From positions 1 to 34,691 of the forward strand of contig JBPOIS010000016.1 of assembly GCA_052034295.1 (NCBI GenBank): DNA of 34,691 nt, read 5' to 3'. Position numbers and translations under genes: made by a program. The DNA comes from JBPOIS01 sp052034295 (lineage in GTDB: Bacteria > Pseudomonadota > Gammaproteobacteria > Pseudomonadales > Moraxellaceae). Shown piece after piece: positions 7,767 through 15,263 of this stretch; within the stretch, counting starts at the first letter, position 1; each line of letters opens with the position of its first letter. The notes below the pieces were generated by a model. It did not search any database, was not told the origin of the DNA, and worked only from the letters and a program-made list of their open reading frames with translations.

Positions 7767-8036
7767 TCAGCGGCCTGCGGCTTTCAGCAGGGCACTGACC
7801 TTGTCGATGTATTTCTGCATCGCCGTGGCCGAATCCATGCCCTTGAGTTTGTCCCAGGCGTCGAACTTGGCGCGGCCGGCCACGTCCAGCATGCCGGGGC
7901 GTTTGCCGCTGACATCGCCAGCCGTGGCCTGTTTGAAGTGCGAATACAGCGCCAGCAGGTCATCGTTGGAGGGTTTTTTCGGCAGGGTGTTGACGTCTTT
8001 CTGGGCTTGTTCGAATTGCTGCTTCAGGTCACTCAT
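7767..8036 (-). CDS. Acyl-CoA-binding protein
   Basis: Small cytoplasmic four-helix protein that binds medium- and long-chain acyl-CoA esters and buffers or carries them. The 89-aa length and pattern match the ACBP family: an N-terminal helix (FEQAQKDVNTLP), then DDLLALYSHFKQATAGDVSGKRPGM in two parts with the ligand-contacting Tyr and Lys, then GRAKFDAWDKLKGM and the later QKYID with the conserved Tyr. I use the ATG at 8036; a GTG two codons earlier in the same frame is possible. The gene is followed by a clear terminator and lies 87 bases after lolA on the same strand. Bacterial ACBPs are patchily distributed and their physiological role is little studied, so I give no more specific function. 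Confidence 0.92.
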   Translation of the reverse strand: MSDLKQQFEQAQKDVNTLPKKPSNDDLLALYSHFKQATAGDVSGKRPGMLDVAGRAKFDAWDKLKGMDSATAMQKYIDKVSALLKAAGR

Positions 8037-8123
8037 GGCCACAGTTCCGGAGAAAAAAACCTAGCTTAGAGGAGTTGGGCGTCCGGCTCAAGCCAGCCGC
8101 TGCGCTTTTCACGGGCAAATGGC

Positions 8124-8819
8124 TTACTGATCAATCACATCGGTGCCCTGTGGCGGCACAAAATTGAATAACGCAGCATCCAGTCTGGGGTTGAGCTGCA
8201 CGTTGCTGAAACGGATGCTGGTCTGCTGGCCCAGTGAGTCGTGCAGCACCATCAGCACCGGCAGGCCCTTGTTGAAGGCAATGTCCAGTCGTTCAAACGC
8301 CGCTTCGCCGCTGCGCGGGTACAGGCTGTAGCTGTTCAGGCCGGGATTGGGCTGGGTGATGCGGTAAGCCTGACGGATGCGCGCGGTCTGCCCGGACAAC
8401 AGCAGCGCCGGGGTATTGGCCACCTGCTCGCCCAGGTCCTGACGGGTGAGCTGCGCCAGATCCGGATCATAAATCGACACTTTCTGGCCATTGGTGACGA
8501 TTAACTGCTTCATCGGGCTGGTGGTTTCCCAGCGAAAATTGCCCGGCCGCTTCACCTGCATCACCCCGCTGAAAGTCTGGTTCAGGTGGGTGGGGCGCAG
8601 GCCGGGCGTGGGCCGGGCCGGGGCACTGCGGCTGCCGCTGGTGGTCTGGGAAAAATCCGCCTGCAGACTGTTGAGGCGCGACAGCAGGGCGATCAGGCGC
8701 TGGGTGGCCAGCGTTTCATTCTGGGCACTGGCCGACACAGCCGGGGCCGCCATGGCGGGATGGACCCCGACCAGCGCTGCCGTGGTGATCAGACTGGAGG
8801 CAAACAATCGACGCAACAT
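8124..8819 (-). CDS. lolA: Outer-membrane lipoprotein carrier protein LolA
   Basis: Periplasmic chaperone that takes lipoproteins released by LolCDE from the inner membrane and delivers them to LolB at the outer membrane. A signal peptide covers about residues 1-24 (MLRRLFASSLIT to AMA). The mature part shows the LolA pattern: LISLL-type helix followed by LQADFSQT, a linker, FSGVMQVKRPGNFRWE, the VTNGQKVSIYDPDLAQLTRQ strands and a final FVPPQGTDVI. The Arg of RWE matches the conserved Arg needed for lipoprotein release in the family. I prefer the ATG at 8819 because it starts the signal peptide; 26 further in-frame codons upstream lack family resemblance. An unusual Ser/Arg/Pro-rich insert (GSRSAPARPTPGLRPTH) follows the first strand. 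Confidence 0.92.
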   Translation of the reverse strand: MLRRLFASSLITTAALVGVHPAMAAPAVSASAQNETLATQRLIALLSRLNSLQADFSQTTSGSRSAPARPTPGLRPTHLNQTFSGVMQVKRPGNFRWETTSPMKQLIVTNGQKVSIYDPDLAQLTRQDLGEQVANTPALLLSGQTARIRQAYRITQPNPGLNSYSLYPRSGEAAFERLDIAFNKGLPVLMVLHDSLGQQTSIRFSNVQLNPRLDAALFNFVPPQGTDVIDQ

Positions 8820-8959
8820 GAACGGTGAACCTATCAAAAACATGCGCTGACTATGCCATGCCCGCGCCCGGATGTTCTGTGTCAACACCGTGATCATGAT
8901 GGAGTTTTTGCGCTTAAATCACCTGTTCTGCTGCCAGCGCACACAATTGACGCACCCCA

Positions 8960-10252
8960 TCAATCCGGCACCGGCACAGGACACAGGCGGTCCAGGGTCA
9001 TCGCCGCCACGGGATCAGGACTGAGCAGGCTATTGAGCTTGTCCTGCACCGACTGGCGCACCTCCAGCGCAATCTGGCTCCAGTGGGCCAGGTCAGGACG
9101 CAGACGCACCGGCTGTTCCAGCAACGGCAGCTGCGGCAGCCGGCTGACCAGACAGCCACAGGAGACCAGCGCCATCAGCACGGGTTTGAGGGTGGCTTCG
9201 TCCACCTGCAGGGCCCGGCTGGCCGCCTGGGTCAGGGCAGCCAGCGCCTGTTCCTGCCGGCCATGTTCAATCAGCCAGTGCCACAGGGCGGTCTGCAGGT
9301 CTGCCTCTGGCAGGACCCAGCGGGGTGTCCCCAAGGCCAACAGGCTGCGGTAGTGGGCCAGCGAATGCAGTTCCCGCGAGGGCAGCTCCGGCAGCCACTC
9401 CCGCGCGTCACTGTGCGCCCGCGACACCAGCACCGGCTGTTGCTGACGACGGACTAGCGCCCAGGGTGTGCCGCCACAGCAATACTGCACATACTCAAAG
9501 AACTTGCCAAACCCCTGACGCTGCCAGTTCAAACCCGGCAATACGGCCTGTATACCCTCCTGCACCATCGACAGCATCAGTCCATCCTGCTGCATGGATT
9601 TCTGACACTCAGGGTCCTGGCCATACCAGTCCAGAATCTGCCGGGTTCTGGCCTGTAACCCGGCCACATCCATCACCGGATCTACCCCCTGACTGTGCAA
9701 CAGGCGCCGGTTGCGTGGATCATTCACCTCCGGTCCAGCCAGCGGGCGGCTGTGTGCAGCCGAGGCGGCTGGCCTGTGCAGCTCCTGCAACACCACCACC
9801 TCATCACAGGTGCCGCGCAGGGTCTGGCTCAGTGCACTCTGGTGGGCTGCACAGATCACCTCTTTGCCGTATTCATGCAGGCGATTGGCCAGCGCTGCAA
9901 ACCCACCATCGCCGGATACGATGACAAAACACTTCAGATCCTCACGGCGCAGCGCCTGCTCCATGGCATCCATCACCAGCTGGATGTCCGCCGCATTCTT
10001 GCGCGCATCGCGGGAAAAACCCAGCACCTGCACAGGGGTCAGGCCCAGCTGGGACACTTCTTCGCGCAGGGCCATCAACCGGCTGTCGCTCCAGTTGGCA
10101 TACACCCGCTTGACCGCAAACCGGGGCGGGGCCAGTCGTCCATGCAATTGCTTCATCAAATCCAGCAACACCCCCTGGACCTGATGGGGATCAAAGCCAT
10201 AGCCTTTGAGCAGGTTTTCAAGATCAATCAACAACACACTGTCGCGGGCCAT
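8960..10252 (-). CDS. NYN-domain (LabA/DUF88-type) putative ribonuclease with a C-terminal extension
   Basis: The N-terminal 135 residues form a NYN domain, a PIN-like fold found in RNA-processing nucleases. The acidic residues expected for metal binding are present: Asp10 in LLIDLEN, Asp89 and Asp95 in AADIQLVMDAM, and Asp115 in VSGDGGF. The second Asp of the common SGDxDF motif is replaced by Gly117. The remaining 290 residues are helical and may include OST-HTH/LOTUS-type winged-helix units, for instance VQEGIQAVLPGLNWQRQGFG followed by FFEYVQYC near residues 240-270; such fusions are known in this family. It has no signal peptide, so it is probably cytoplasmic. The ATG at 10252 is preceded by GGAG eight bases upstream. 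The lolA gene follows 140 bases downstream. The substrate is unknown. Confidence 0.85.
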   Translation of the reverse strand: MARDSVLLIDLENLLKGYGFDPHQVQGVLLDLMKQLHGRLAPPRFAVKRVYANWSDSRLMALREEVSQLGLTPVQVLGFSRDARKNAADIQLVMDAMEQALRREDLKCFVIVSGDGGFAALANRLHEYGKEVICAAHQSALSQTLRGTCDEVVVLQELHRPAASAAHSRPLAGPEVNDPRNRRLLHSQGVDPVMDVAGLQARTRQILDWYGQDPECQKSMQQDGLMLSMVQEGIQAVLPGLNWQRQGFGKFFEYVQYCCGGTPWALVRRQQQPVLVSRAHSDAREWLPELPSRELHSLAHYRSLLALGTPRWVLPEADLQTALWHWLIEHGRQEQALAALTQAASRALQVDEATLKPVLMALVSCGCLVSRLPQLPLLEQPVRLRPDLAHWSQIALEVRQSVQDKLNSLLSPDPVAAMTLDRLCPVPVPD

Positions 10253-10563
10253 CACCCATACTCCATGTTCTAAATTAAGGCAGGTCAAAAAACTGAGCTG
10301 TTGTTCAGGATTCAAGCAAAAAATTGACCGAAAATTTTCAACAGTGCGATGGCCATCTGCATCAACACCGGAGCCTGCCGCCGCCGGGAATCCCAGTCCC
10401 CTGTCTGACCGAGACCAAAGTCAGGGCTTTTTTCCGGGACACCGGGCCGCAGTCTGGTTCAGATTTGACAGAAAATCAGCGGCTTTTCAAGACTGTGACC
10501 GCAGATCAGGGCAAAAAAAAATCCCGCACAGCGGCGGGATTTTCTGGACGGAAAAGTAGCGGC
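10253..10563. other. 311-base gap between the NYN gene and rpmA
   Basis: No convincing protein gene on either strand. It contains the rpmA terminator (10512-10543) and, on the plus strand, a second terminator-like element: CCCTG at 10399-10403 can pair with CAGGG at 10422-10426 (or CTGAC 10405-10409 with GTCAG 10420-10424), followed by six T residues at 10428-10433. A TTGACA at 10465-10470 has no good -10 partner. The NYN gene's promoter should lie here on the minus strand, but I find no strong match. Confidence 0.5.
10512..10543 (-). terminator. Rho-independent terminator of rplU-rpmA
   Basis: ATCCCGC (10521-10527) pairs with GCGGGAT (10534-10540) around a six-base loop. On the minus strand the stem runs into a tract of nine T residues, the classic form. 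It starts about 20 bases after the rpmA stop codon. Confidence 0.9.
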
Positions 10564-10824
10564 TTATTCAGCAGCGTCCACCGTCACGTAGCGGCGGCCG
10601 AAGGCGCCTTTGGTTTCGAAGCGCACCACGCCGTTGCTGGTGGCAAACAGGGTGTGGTCACGGCCCATGCCGACGTTGGGGCCGGCGTGGAATTCGGTGC
10701 CACGCTGACGCACGATGATGTTGCCAGCAACGACAGCCTGGCCGCCGTAGACTTTCACACCCAGCATCTTGGGGTTGGAATCACGGCCGTTGCGGGTGGA
10801 ACCGCCTGCTTTTTTGTGTGCCAT
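10564..10824 (-). CDS. rpmA: 50S ribosomal protein L27
   Basis: Large-subunit ribosomal protein located next to the peptidyl-transferase centre, where its N-terminus reaches toward the tRNA ends. The sequence starts MAHKKAGGSTRNGRDSNPK, the conserved bacterial L27 N-terminus without the cleavable leader found in Firmicutes. It continues with KVYGGQAVVAGNIIVRQRGT and HAGPNVGMGRDHTLFA, both family hallmarks, in normal order. Length 86 aa is standard. It follows rplU by 29 bases and is closed by a strong terminator. The GTPase gene obg/cgtA, which follows rpmA in many bacteria, is not here. Confidence 0.98.
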   Translation of the reverse strand: MAHKKAGGSTRNGRDSNPKMLGVKVYGGQAVVAGNIIVRQRGTEFHAGPNVGMGRDHTLFATSNGVVRFETKGAFGRRYVTVDAAE

Positions 10825-10853
10825 GGAAGATTACTCCTGTGCCAGTCAGCGGC

Positions 10854-11165
10854 TTAGACGTTGATGCCGGTGATTTTGATTTCGGTGAACCACTGACGGT
10901 GGCCCTGTTCGCGGTGGTAGTGCTTGCGGCGACGGTGCTTGACGATGCGGATTTTTTCGCCACGGCCATGGCCCAGCACTTCAAAGGTCACGCTGGCACC
11001 GGCCACGCTCGGGGCACCGATGCTGACGGTCTCACCGTTGACCACCATCAGCACGTCGCTGAGGGTGTGGGTGCTGCCGGTGTCGGCCTTGAGCAGCTCG
11101 ACTTTCAGGCGCTCACCGACGCTGACGCGATGTTGTTTGCCACCACTCTGGATAACTGCGTACAT
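10854..11165 (-). CDS. rplU: 50S ribosomal protein L21
   Basis: Large-subunit protein that binds 23S rRNA. The 103-aa protein begins MYAVIQSGGKQHRVSVGERL, continues with the GETVSIGAPSV and FEVLGHGRGEKIRIVKHRRRKHYHRE stretches (given here as two parts), and ends QWFTEIKITGINV. All are standard for bacterial L21. The ATG at 11165 has GGAG seven bases upstream; the open frame before it is leader sequence and not coding. A strong promoter lies about 90 bases upstream (11255-11283), which leaves a leader of roughly 80 bases. Operon with rpmA. Confidence 0.98.
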   Translation of the reverse strand: MYAVIQSGGKQHRVSVGERLKVELLKADTGSTHTLSDVLMVVNGETVSIGAPSVAGASVTFEVLGHGRGEKIRIVKHRRRKHYHREQGHRQWFTEIKITGINV

Positions 11166-11254
11166 GAATGACTCCACGCATGACTGTTGCCCCGTGCCAG
11201 CATGAGGACAGCTGGACTTCAGACGATGGCGAACAGGAAAAAGACAAGGCGGCG

Positions 11255-11283
11255 ATTTTAGGCAAAAAACCGGCACAAATCAA
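11255..11283 (-). promoter_or_regulatory. Sigma-70 promoter of rplU-rpmA
   Basis: On the minus strand TTGATT (-35, at 11278-11283) and TAAAAT (-10, at 11255-11260) are separated by exactly 17 bases. Four of six and five of six positions match consensus. It is the best-matching promoter seen in the window and points at rplU. It lies in the divergent gap shared with ispB. Confidence 0.75.
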
Positions 11284-11400
11284 GCCGCGGACCTACACGA
11301 TTTCACTGGAAGGGCCGGGCGCATTCTTCTACGATGGGCGGCGCCTGCCCTGTAGCGGCCACTGGCCACAGGATTTTTTGAAACCCTAGACAGCTTCGAG

Positions 11401-12381
11401 ATGATTGATTTCAAAACAGAGATTCTGGCCCCGGTGGCCGAGGACTTTCAGGCGCTGGATGCCTTCATTGCCCACGGTGTGCACAGCAAGGTGCCGCTGG
11501 TGATGGCGGTCAGCCGCCATGTGGTCGAAGCGGGCGGCAAGCGCCTGCGTCCGCTGATGTGCCTGCTGGCGGGCCGGGCCTGTGCCCCGGAGCAGCTGCG
11601 ACCGGACAGCATGGTCAAGCTGGCGGCACTGGTGGAAATGCTGCACACTGCCACGCTGGTGCACGATGATGTGGTGGATGCCTCGGGCCTGCGCCGGGGT
11701 GTGCCGACCGCCCATGTGACCTGGGACAACCCGACAGCGGTGCTGGTGGGGGACTTCTTGATTGCCCGGGCCTTTCACCTGATGGTGGGGCTGGGCCAGA
11801 TGGACCTGCTGGAGGATTTTTCGGCGGGCACCTGCGAAATTGCCGAGGGTGAGGTGTTGCAGCTGCAGCACCAGCACCACCCGGACGCCAGCGAGGCCGA
11901 TTACCTGCAGATTATTTATGGCAAAACCTCACGGCTGTTCATGATGGCCTGTGAGGGCGCAGCGATGCTGGCCGGACAGCCGCAGTACCGCGAGGGGCTG
12001 CGGGCGTTTGCGGCCCACTTCGGCAATGCGTTCCAGATCATTGATGACATTCTTGACTACAGCTCCGATGCCGAGACGCTGGGCAAAAACATCGGCGATG
12101 ACCTGATGGAAGGCAAGCCGACCCTGCCGCTGATTGCCGCACTGCAGCGCACCGACGGCGCCGACCGCGAGCTGATCCGGCGCAGCATCCAGACCGGCGG
12201 CACCCAGGACCTGGCGCGCATCATTGCGCTGGTGCACCAGAGCGGGGCGCTAGACTACTGCCGCCTGCGGGCCAGCGAGGAAACCGCGTCGGCTGTACAG
12301 GCCCTGCACGCCCTGCCCGATTCGGTGTACCGGCAGGCACTGATGGCGCTGGCCCGCTATGCACAGGACCGGCTGAGCTGA
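11401..12381 (+). CDS. ispB: Octaprenyl diphosphate synthase (polyprenyl synthetase)
   Basis: Trans-prenyltransferase that extends farnesyl diphosphate with isopentenyl diphosphate to build the side chain of ubiquinone. The GGKRLRP substrate motif is at residues 45-51. The first Asp-rich motif is DDVVD at 89-93 and the second DDILD at 215-219, both intact. Length 326 aa is normal. Chain length cannot be read by eye; the gene order rplU / ispB divergent is the one seen for octaprenyl synthase in gammaproteobacteria. No strong ribosome-binding site precedes the ATG at 11401. Its TGA overlaps the ATG of the next gene by one base. Its product feeds the quinone pool used by the bc1 complex and ETF-QO encoded in this window. 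Confidence 0.94.
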   Translation: MIDFKTEILAPVAEDFQALDAFIAHGVHSKVPLVMAVSRHVVEAGGKRLRPLMCLLAGRACAPEQLRPDSMVKLAALVEMLHTATLVHDDVVDASGLRRGVPTAHVTWDNPTAVLVGDFLIARAFHLMVGLGQMDLLEDFSAGTCEIAEGEVLQLQHQHHPDASEADYLQIIYGKTSRLFMMACEGAAMLAGQPQYREGLRAFAAHFGNAFQIIDDILDYSSDAETLGKNIGDDLMEGKPTLPLIAALQRTDGADRELIRRSIQTGGTQDLARIIALVHQSGALDYCRLRASEETASAVQALHALPDSVYRQALMALARYAQDRLS

Positions 12382-14468
12382 TGTCCACGGCCACGGTCCT
12401 GCATGCAGCCACACGCCCTCCGCTGTCGTTTGCCGACATTCTGGAGGACATGGCCGCCAGTCTGGACCAGCCCCAACCGGAACTGCTGGTGCTGCTGGTG
12501 CAGCGTCTGCGCCCCCAGTCGGTGCAGGACACCGGGGACATCCACTGGCGGATGCAGCAGCTGTGTGCCGCACTGGCCGATGACGCACAGGCTGCGGTGC
12601 TGGCGAATTTTATTCTGGGGCTGCTGCGCCAGTACCATCAGGTCAGCCTGTATGCCGACACCGGCATTGCCGACCCCGGTGATTTTTTTCGTGCCCTGAA
12701 GCAGCGCATTGGCTGGCGCATCCTGCCGCCGCTGCGTCAGGAAGGCCATTTGCGCGACCTGATCCGCCAGTGTTTTCCCCTCAGGAGTGACCACCGCTGG
12801 GTGGCTGCCATCCCCGAGGAGGACTGGACGGCGCTGCTGCAGCGGCTGCAGCAGGCCAGCATCCAGCCGGCGCTGTTGCGGGAGGCCCGCAGTCGCCTGC
12901 TCAGTGCGCTGATGATTGTGTCGTACCGGATCACCGCCATTGGCCTGGAGCCTGAGCTGGTGCGCGCCTACCCCCAGATCAATGAATTCCGCTCGCCCTT
13001 TCTGGTGCAGAACCGCGAGATCATCGACTACGTTGAGGCGTTCAAACAGCGCTACGACGTGGACCCGGAGGACCTGCTGCCGGTGAATGGCACCGACCGT
13101 ACGGTGCCTGGCCTGCAGGCCCTGCCCGATGAAAAACAGGCCCAGGTGATGCTGGACCAGTGCCGGGACATCCTGCAGCGGGTCAAGCGCGGCACCCGCA
13201 AAAACGGCGTGTCGATCAGCCTGACCAATCTGCTCAACCGGCTGGAACAGAGTCTGGCCCGTACGGACCTGCTGTTTGCCCTGCTGCATCAGGACACGGC
13301 ACAGGTACACCGGGCCCTGGCTGACCTGCTGCGGCTGGTGACCGAAGCCGAAGCCAAGTATGGCAGCATCCGTGAGCTGGTGTCCCTGAACACAGAATTG
13401 CTGTCGCGGCAGGTGACTGAAAACGCCAGCCGCATGGGCGAGCACTACGTCAGCACCGACCGGGCCGGCTACTGGCAGATGTACCGCTCTGCGGCGGGGG
13501 CCGGGCTGATCATTGCCAGCATGGCCACCCTGAAGCTGCTGATGGGTCGGCTGGTGCTGTCGCCACTGGCCAAGGCGGTGTTTTACAGTCTGAACTATTC
13601 GCTGGGCTTCATGCTGATCCATGGCCTGCATTTCACCGTGGCCACCAAGCAACCGGCCATGACCGCTGCGGCACTGGCCGCCACCGTGCAACAGGTGTCC
13701 GGCAGCAAACAGGCACAGCTGGCCGAACTGGCGGCACTGATCGTCAACATCCTGCGCACCCAGTTCATTGCGATTGTCGGCAACATTTCTGTGGCCATGC
13801 CCACGGCCTGGGTGATCACCACGGTCTGGGGGCGCTTTCATGAAGCGCCGCTGCTCTCCCCCCAAAAAGCCACTGAACTGCTGGCTGGCATCAATCCCTT
13901 TGCCTCGGCCTCGCTGCTGTATGCCGGGGTCGCCGGGGTGTGGCTGTTTGTGGCCGGATTGATTGCCGGCTACTACGACAATCTGGCCACCTACCACCAG
14001 GTCGGCGACCGGCTGCGCCATCACCCGCGCCTGCAGCGCTGGCTGGGTGAGTCCCGGCTGGACCGTTTCGCCCTGTATGTGGAAAACAACCTTGGGGCGC
14101 TGGCCGGGAACTTCTGGTTCGGGGTGTTTCTGGGCAGTACCGGCGTGGTCGGCTACATCATCGGTGTGCCGATTGACATCCGCCACATTGCCTTTGCCTC
14201 AGCCAACTTTGTCCAGGGGCTGCTGTGTCTGGGCCGGACGCCCGAGCCGGGGCTGGTGCTGGTGTCGTTTCTGGGGGTGCTGGGCATCGGCATGATGAAC
14301 CTGATGGTGAGCTTTGGGCTGGCGCTGTTCGTGGCGCTGCGCGCCCGGCAGGTGCAGTTTGCCCAGTGGGGTTCGCTACTGCGCCTGATCACCACCCACC
14401 TGACCACCCGGCCACTGGATTTTTTCTGGCCGCCCCGGCGCACTGAGCCCCCGCAATCCAGTGGATGA
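12381..14468 (+). CDS. Large membrane protein of the so-called site-specific recombinase family (Gcr, COG4389)
   Basis: The 695-aa protein resembles the family annotated as site-specific recombinase Gcr. The name comes from old work in Neisseria; nothing I see looks like a tyrosine or serine recombinase catalytic domain. The first 360 residues are soluble and helical, with many Gln/Leu-rich helices. From about residue 370 the protein becomes a membrane protein with several hydrophobic segments, including AGLIIASMATLKLLMG, AGVAGVWLFVAGLIAGYY, FWFGVFLGSTGVVGYIIG and VLVSFLGVLGIGMMNLMV. Function is unknown to me; an envelope role is more likely than DNA recombination. The start ATG overlaps the ispB stop (TGATG), so translation is probably coupled. 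Confidence 0.8.
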   Translation: MSTATVLHAATRPPLSFADILEDMAASLDQPQPELLVLLVQRLRPQSVQDTGDIHWRMQQLCAALADDAQAAVLANFILGLLRQYHQVSLYADTGIADPGDFFRALKQRIGWRILPPLRQEGHLRDLIRQCFPLRSDHRWVAAIPEEDWTALLQRLQQASIQPALLREARSRLLSALMIVSYRITAIGLEPELVRAYPQINEFRSPFLVQNREIIDYVEAFKQRYDVDPEDLLPVNGTDRTVPGLQALPDEKQAQVMLDQCRDILQRVKRGTRKNGVSISLTNLLNRLEQSLARTDLLFALLHQDTAQVHRALADLLRLVTEAEAKYGSIRELVSLNTELLSRQVTENASRMGEHYVSTDRAGYWQMYRSAAGAGLIIASMATLKLLMGRLVLSPLAKAVFYSLNYSLGFMLIHGLHFTVATKQPAMTAAALAATVQQVSGSKQAQLAELAALIVNILRTQFIAIVGNISVAMPTAWVITTVWGRFHEAPLLSPQKATELLAGINPFASASLLYAGVAGVWLFVAGLIAGYYDNLATYHQVGDRLRHHPRLQRWLGESRLDRFALYVENNLGALAGNFWFGVFLGSTGVVGYIIGVPIDIRHIAFASANFVQGLLCLGRTPEPGLVLVSFLGVLGIGMMNLMVSFGLALFVALRARQVQFAQWGSLLRLITTHLTTRPLDFFWPPRRTEPPQSSG

Positions 14469-14534
14469 CAGGTCGTTCAGGTAAAGAATCCCGGCGATTG
14501 TGTAGAAAAAGTGTTATTGGTCAGGGCGGGGCAC

Positions 14535-14563
14535 TTGCTGGATTATGTACTGATCAGTACAAT
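14535..14563 (+). promoter_or_regulatory. Promoter of the PAP2-RND pump operon
   Basis: TTGCTG (14535-14540) and TACAAT (14558-14563) are separated by exactly 17 bases. The -10 matches five of six consensus positions, the -35 three of six. It lies 41 bases before the PAP2 start codon. The spacer and -10 overlap a perfect palindrome, suggesting repression at this promoter. Confidence 0.6.
14546..14561. promoter_or_regulatory. Perfect 16-bp palindrome, likely repressor operator
   Basis: TGTACTGATCAGTACA equals its own reverse complement across all 16 bases. It covers the last part of the spacer and four bases of the -10 element, a position where a bound dimer would block RNA polymerase. TetR-family repressors bind palindromes of this kind, and the related AdeIJK pump of Acinetobacter baumannii is controlled by the TetR-type regulator AdeN. 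That such a protein binds here is inference; no tetR-type gene lies in the window. Confidence 0.6.
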
Positions 14564-14603
14564 TTTTCCGGGTGTCTTTTGGGTCACAAGAGGGTCCCCT
14601 GCC

Positions 14604-15239
14604 ATGCTGTGCAGCCGGTCTGGAGGTTGCGCCAGAGTCCGACAGGTGCTGATGCTGGGGTTGCTGCTGACCCTGGGCTGGCTGTCCGGTGCCGTGTGGG
14701 CACAGGTGCCGCTGGGGTTTGACCTGCCGCTGATGTGGGCAGCCCGTGCCTGGCGATCGCCGGGGCTGGACCCGCTGGCGCTGACGCTGGATGCGCTGGG
14801 CGGCATTCCGGTGATGGGCACGCTCAGTGTGCTGCTGGTGGTCTGGCTGGGCTGGCGGCGGTACCTGCGGGCCGCTGTGATGCTGACGCTGAGCATGCTG
14901 GGGGCGGTGGCCCTGACCTGGTTGCTCAAGTTTTTTTTCGGTCGGCCCCGGCCCCTGCTCTGGCCCCACGGCACGGTGTCCTTTGGCGATGCCTTTCCCA
15001 GTGGCCACAGTGTGTATGCCGCCACCCTGCCGGTGGCGCTGGCGCTGCTGGTGCGCTCCGGGCCCTGGCAGGTCCCGGCCTGGGGCATGGCGGCGCTGTG
15101 GATGCTGGCCATGGGCTGGTCACGGGTGTATCTGGGGGTGCATTTCCCCAGCGATGTGCTGGCCGGGTGGTGTCTTGGTCTGGTCTGGACACTGGCGGTC
15201 TGGCAGTTTATTCAGTTTCAAACGTCAGTGTCGCGCTGA
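14604..15239 (+). CDS. PAP2-family membrane phosphatase
   Basis: Integral-membrane lipid phosphatase of the type 2 phosphatidic acid phosphatase family; members act on phosphatidate, undecaprenyl pyrophosphate or phosphatidylglycerophosphate. All three catalytic motifs are complete: K(x6)RP starting at Lys109 (KFFFGRPRP), PSGH at residues 132-135, and SR(x5)H(x3)D with Ser173, Arg174, His180 and Asp184. About five hydrophobic segments surround them. I chose the ATG at 14604, which has GAGGG nine bases upstream; the frame is open to a GTG at 14511, but that lies upstream of the promoter. Only 24 bases separate its stop from the pump adaptor gene, with no terminator, so it is probably the first gene of the efflux operon. 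The substrate cannot be told from sequence. Confidence 0.92.
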   Translation: MLCSRSGGCARVRQVLMLGLLLTLGWLSGAVWAQVPLGFDLPLMWAARAWRSPGLDPLALTLDALGGIPVMGTLSVLLVVWLGWRRYLRAAVMLTLSMLGAVALTWLLKFFFGRPRPLLWPHGTVSFGDAFPSGHSVYAATLPVALALLVRSGPWQVPAWGMAALWMLAMGWSRVYLGVHFPSDVLAGWCLGLVWTLAVWQFIQFQTSVSR

Positions 15240-15263
15240 CGCAGCCTGTTAGGAATCAAATCC

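Noticed and set aside
8850..8885. lolA promoter from TTGACA at 8880-8885 (minus strand)
   Set aside because: The only -10-like hexamer (CATAGT) is 24 bases away, too far for sigma-70.
12357..14186. Long minus-strand open frame opposite the Gcr-family gene
   Set aside because: Same type of GC-driven shadow; the plus-strand protein has clear membrane helices and operon overlap with ispB.
12381..14468. Mobile-element recombinase
   Set aside because: Despite the family name, no tyrosine- or serine-recombinase motifs are seen and no attachment repeats flank the gene.
14511..14603. Upstream GTG start for the PAP2 phosphatase
   Set aside because: That start would lie upstream of the predicted promoter; the ATG at 14604 has a good GAGGG.
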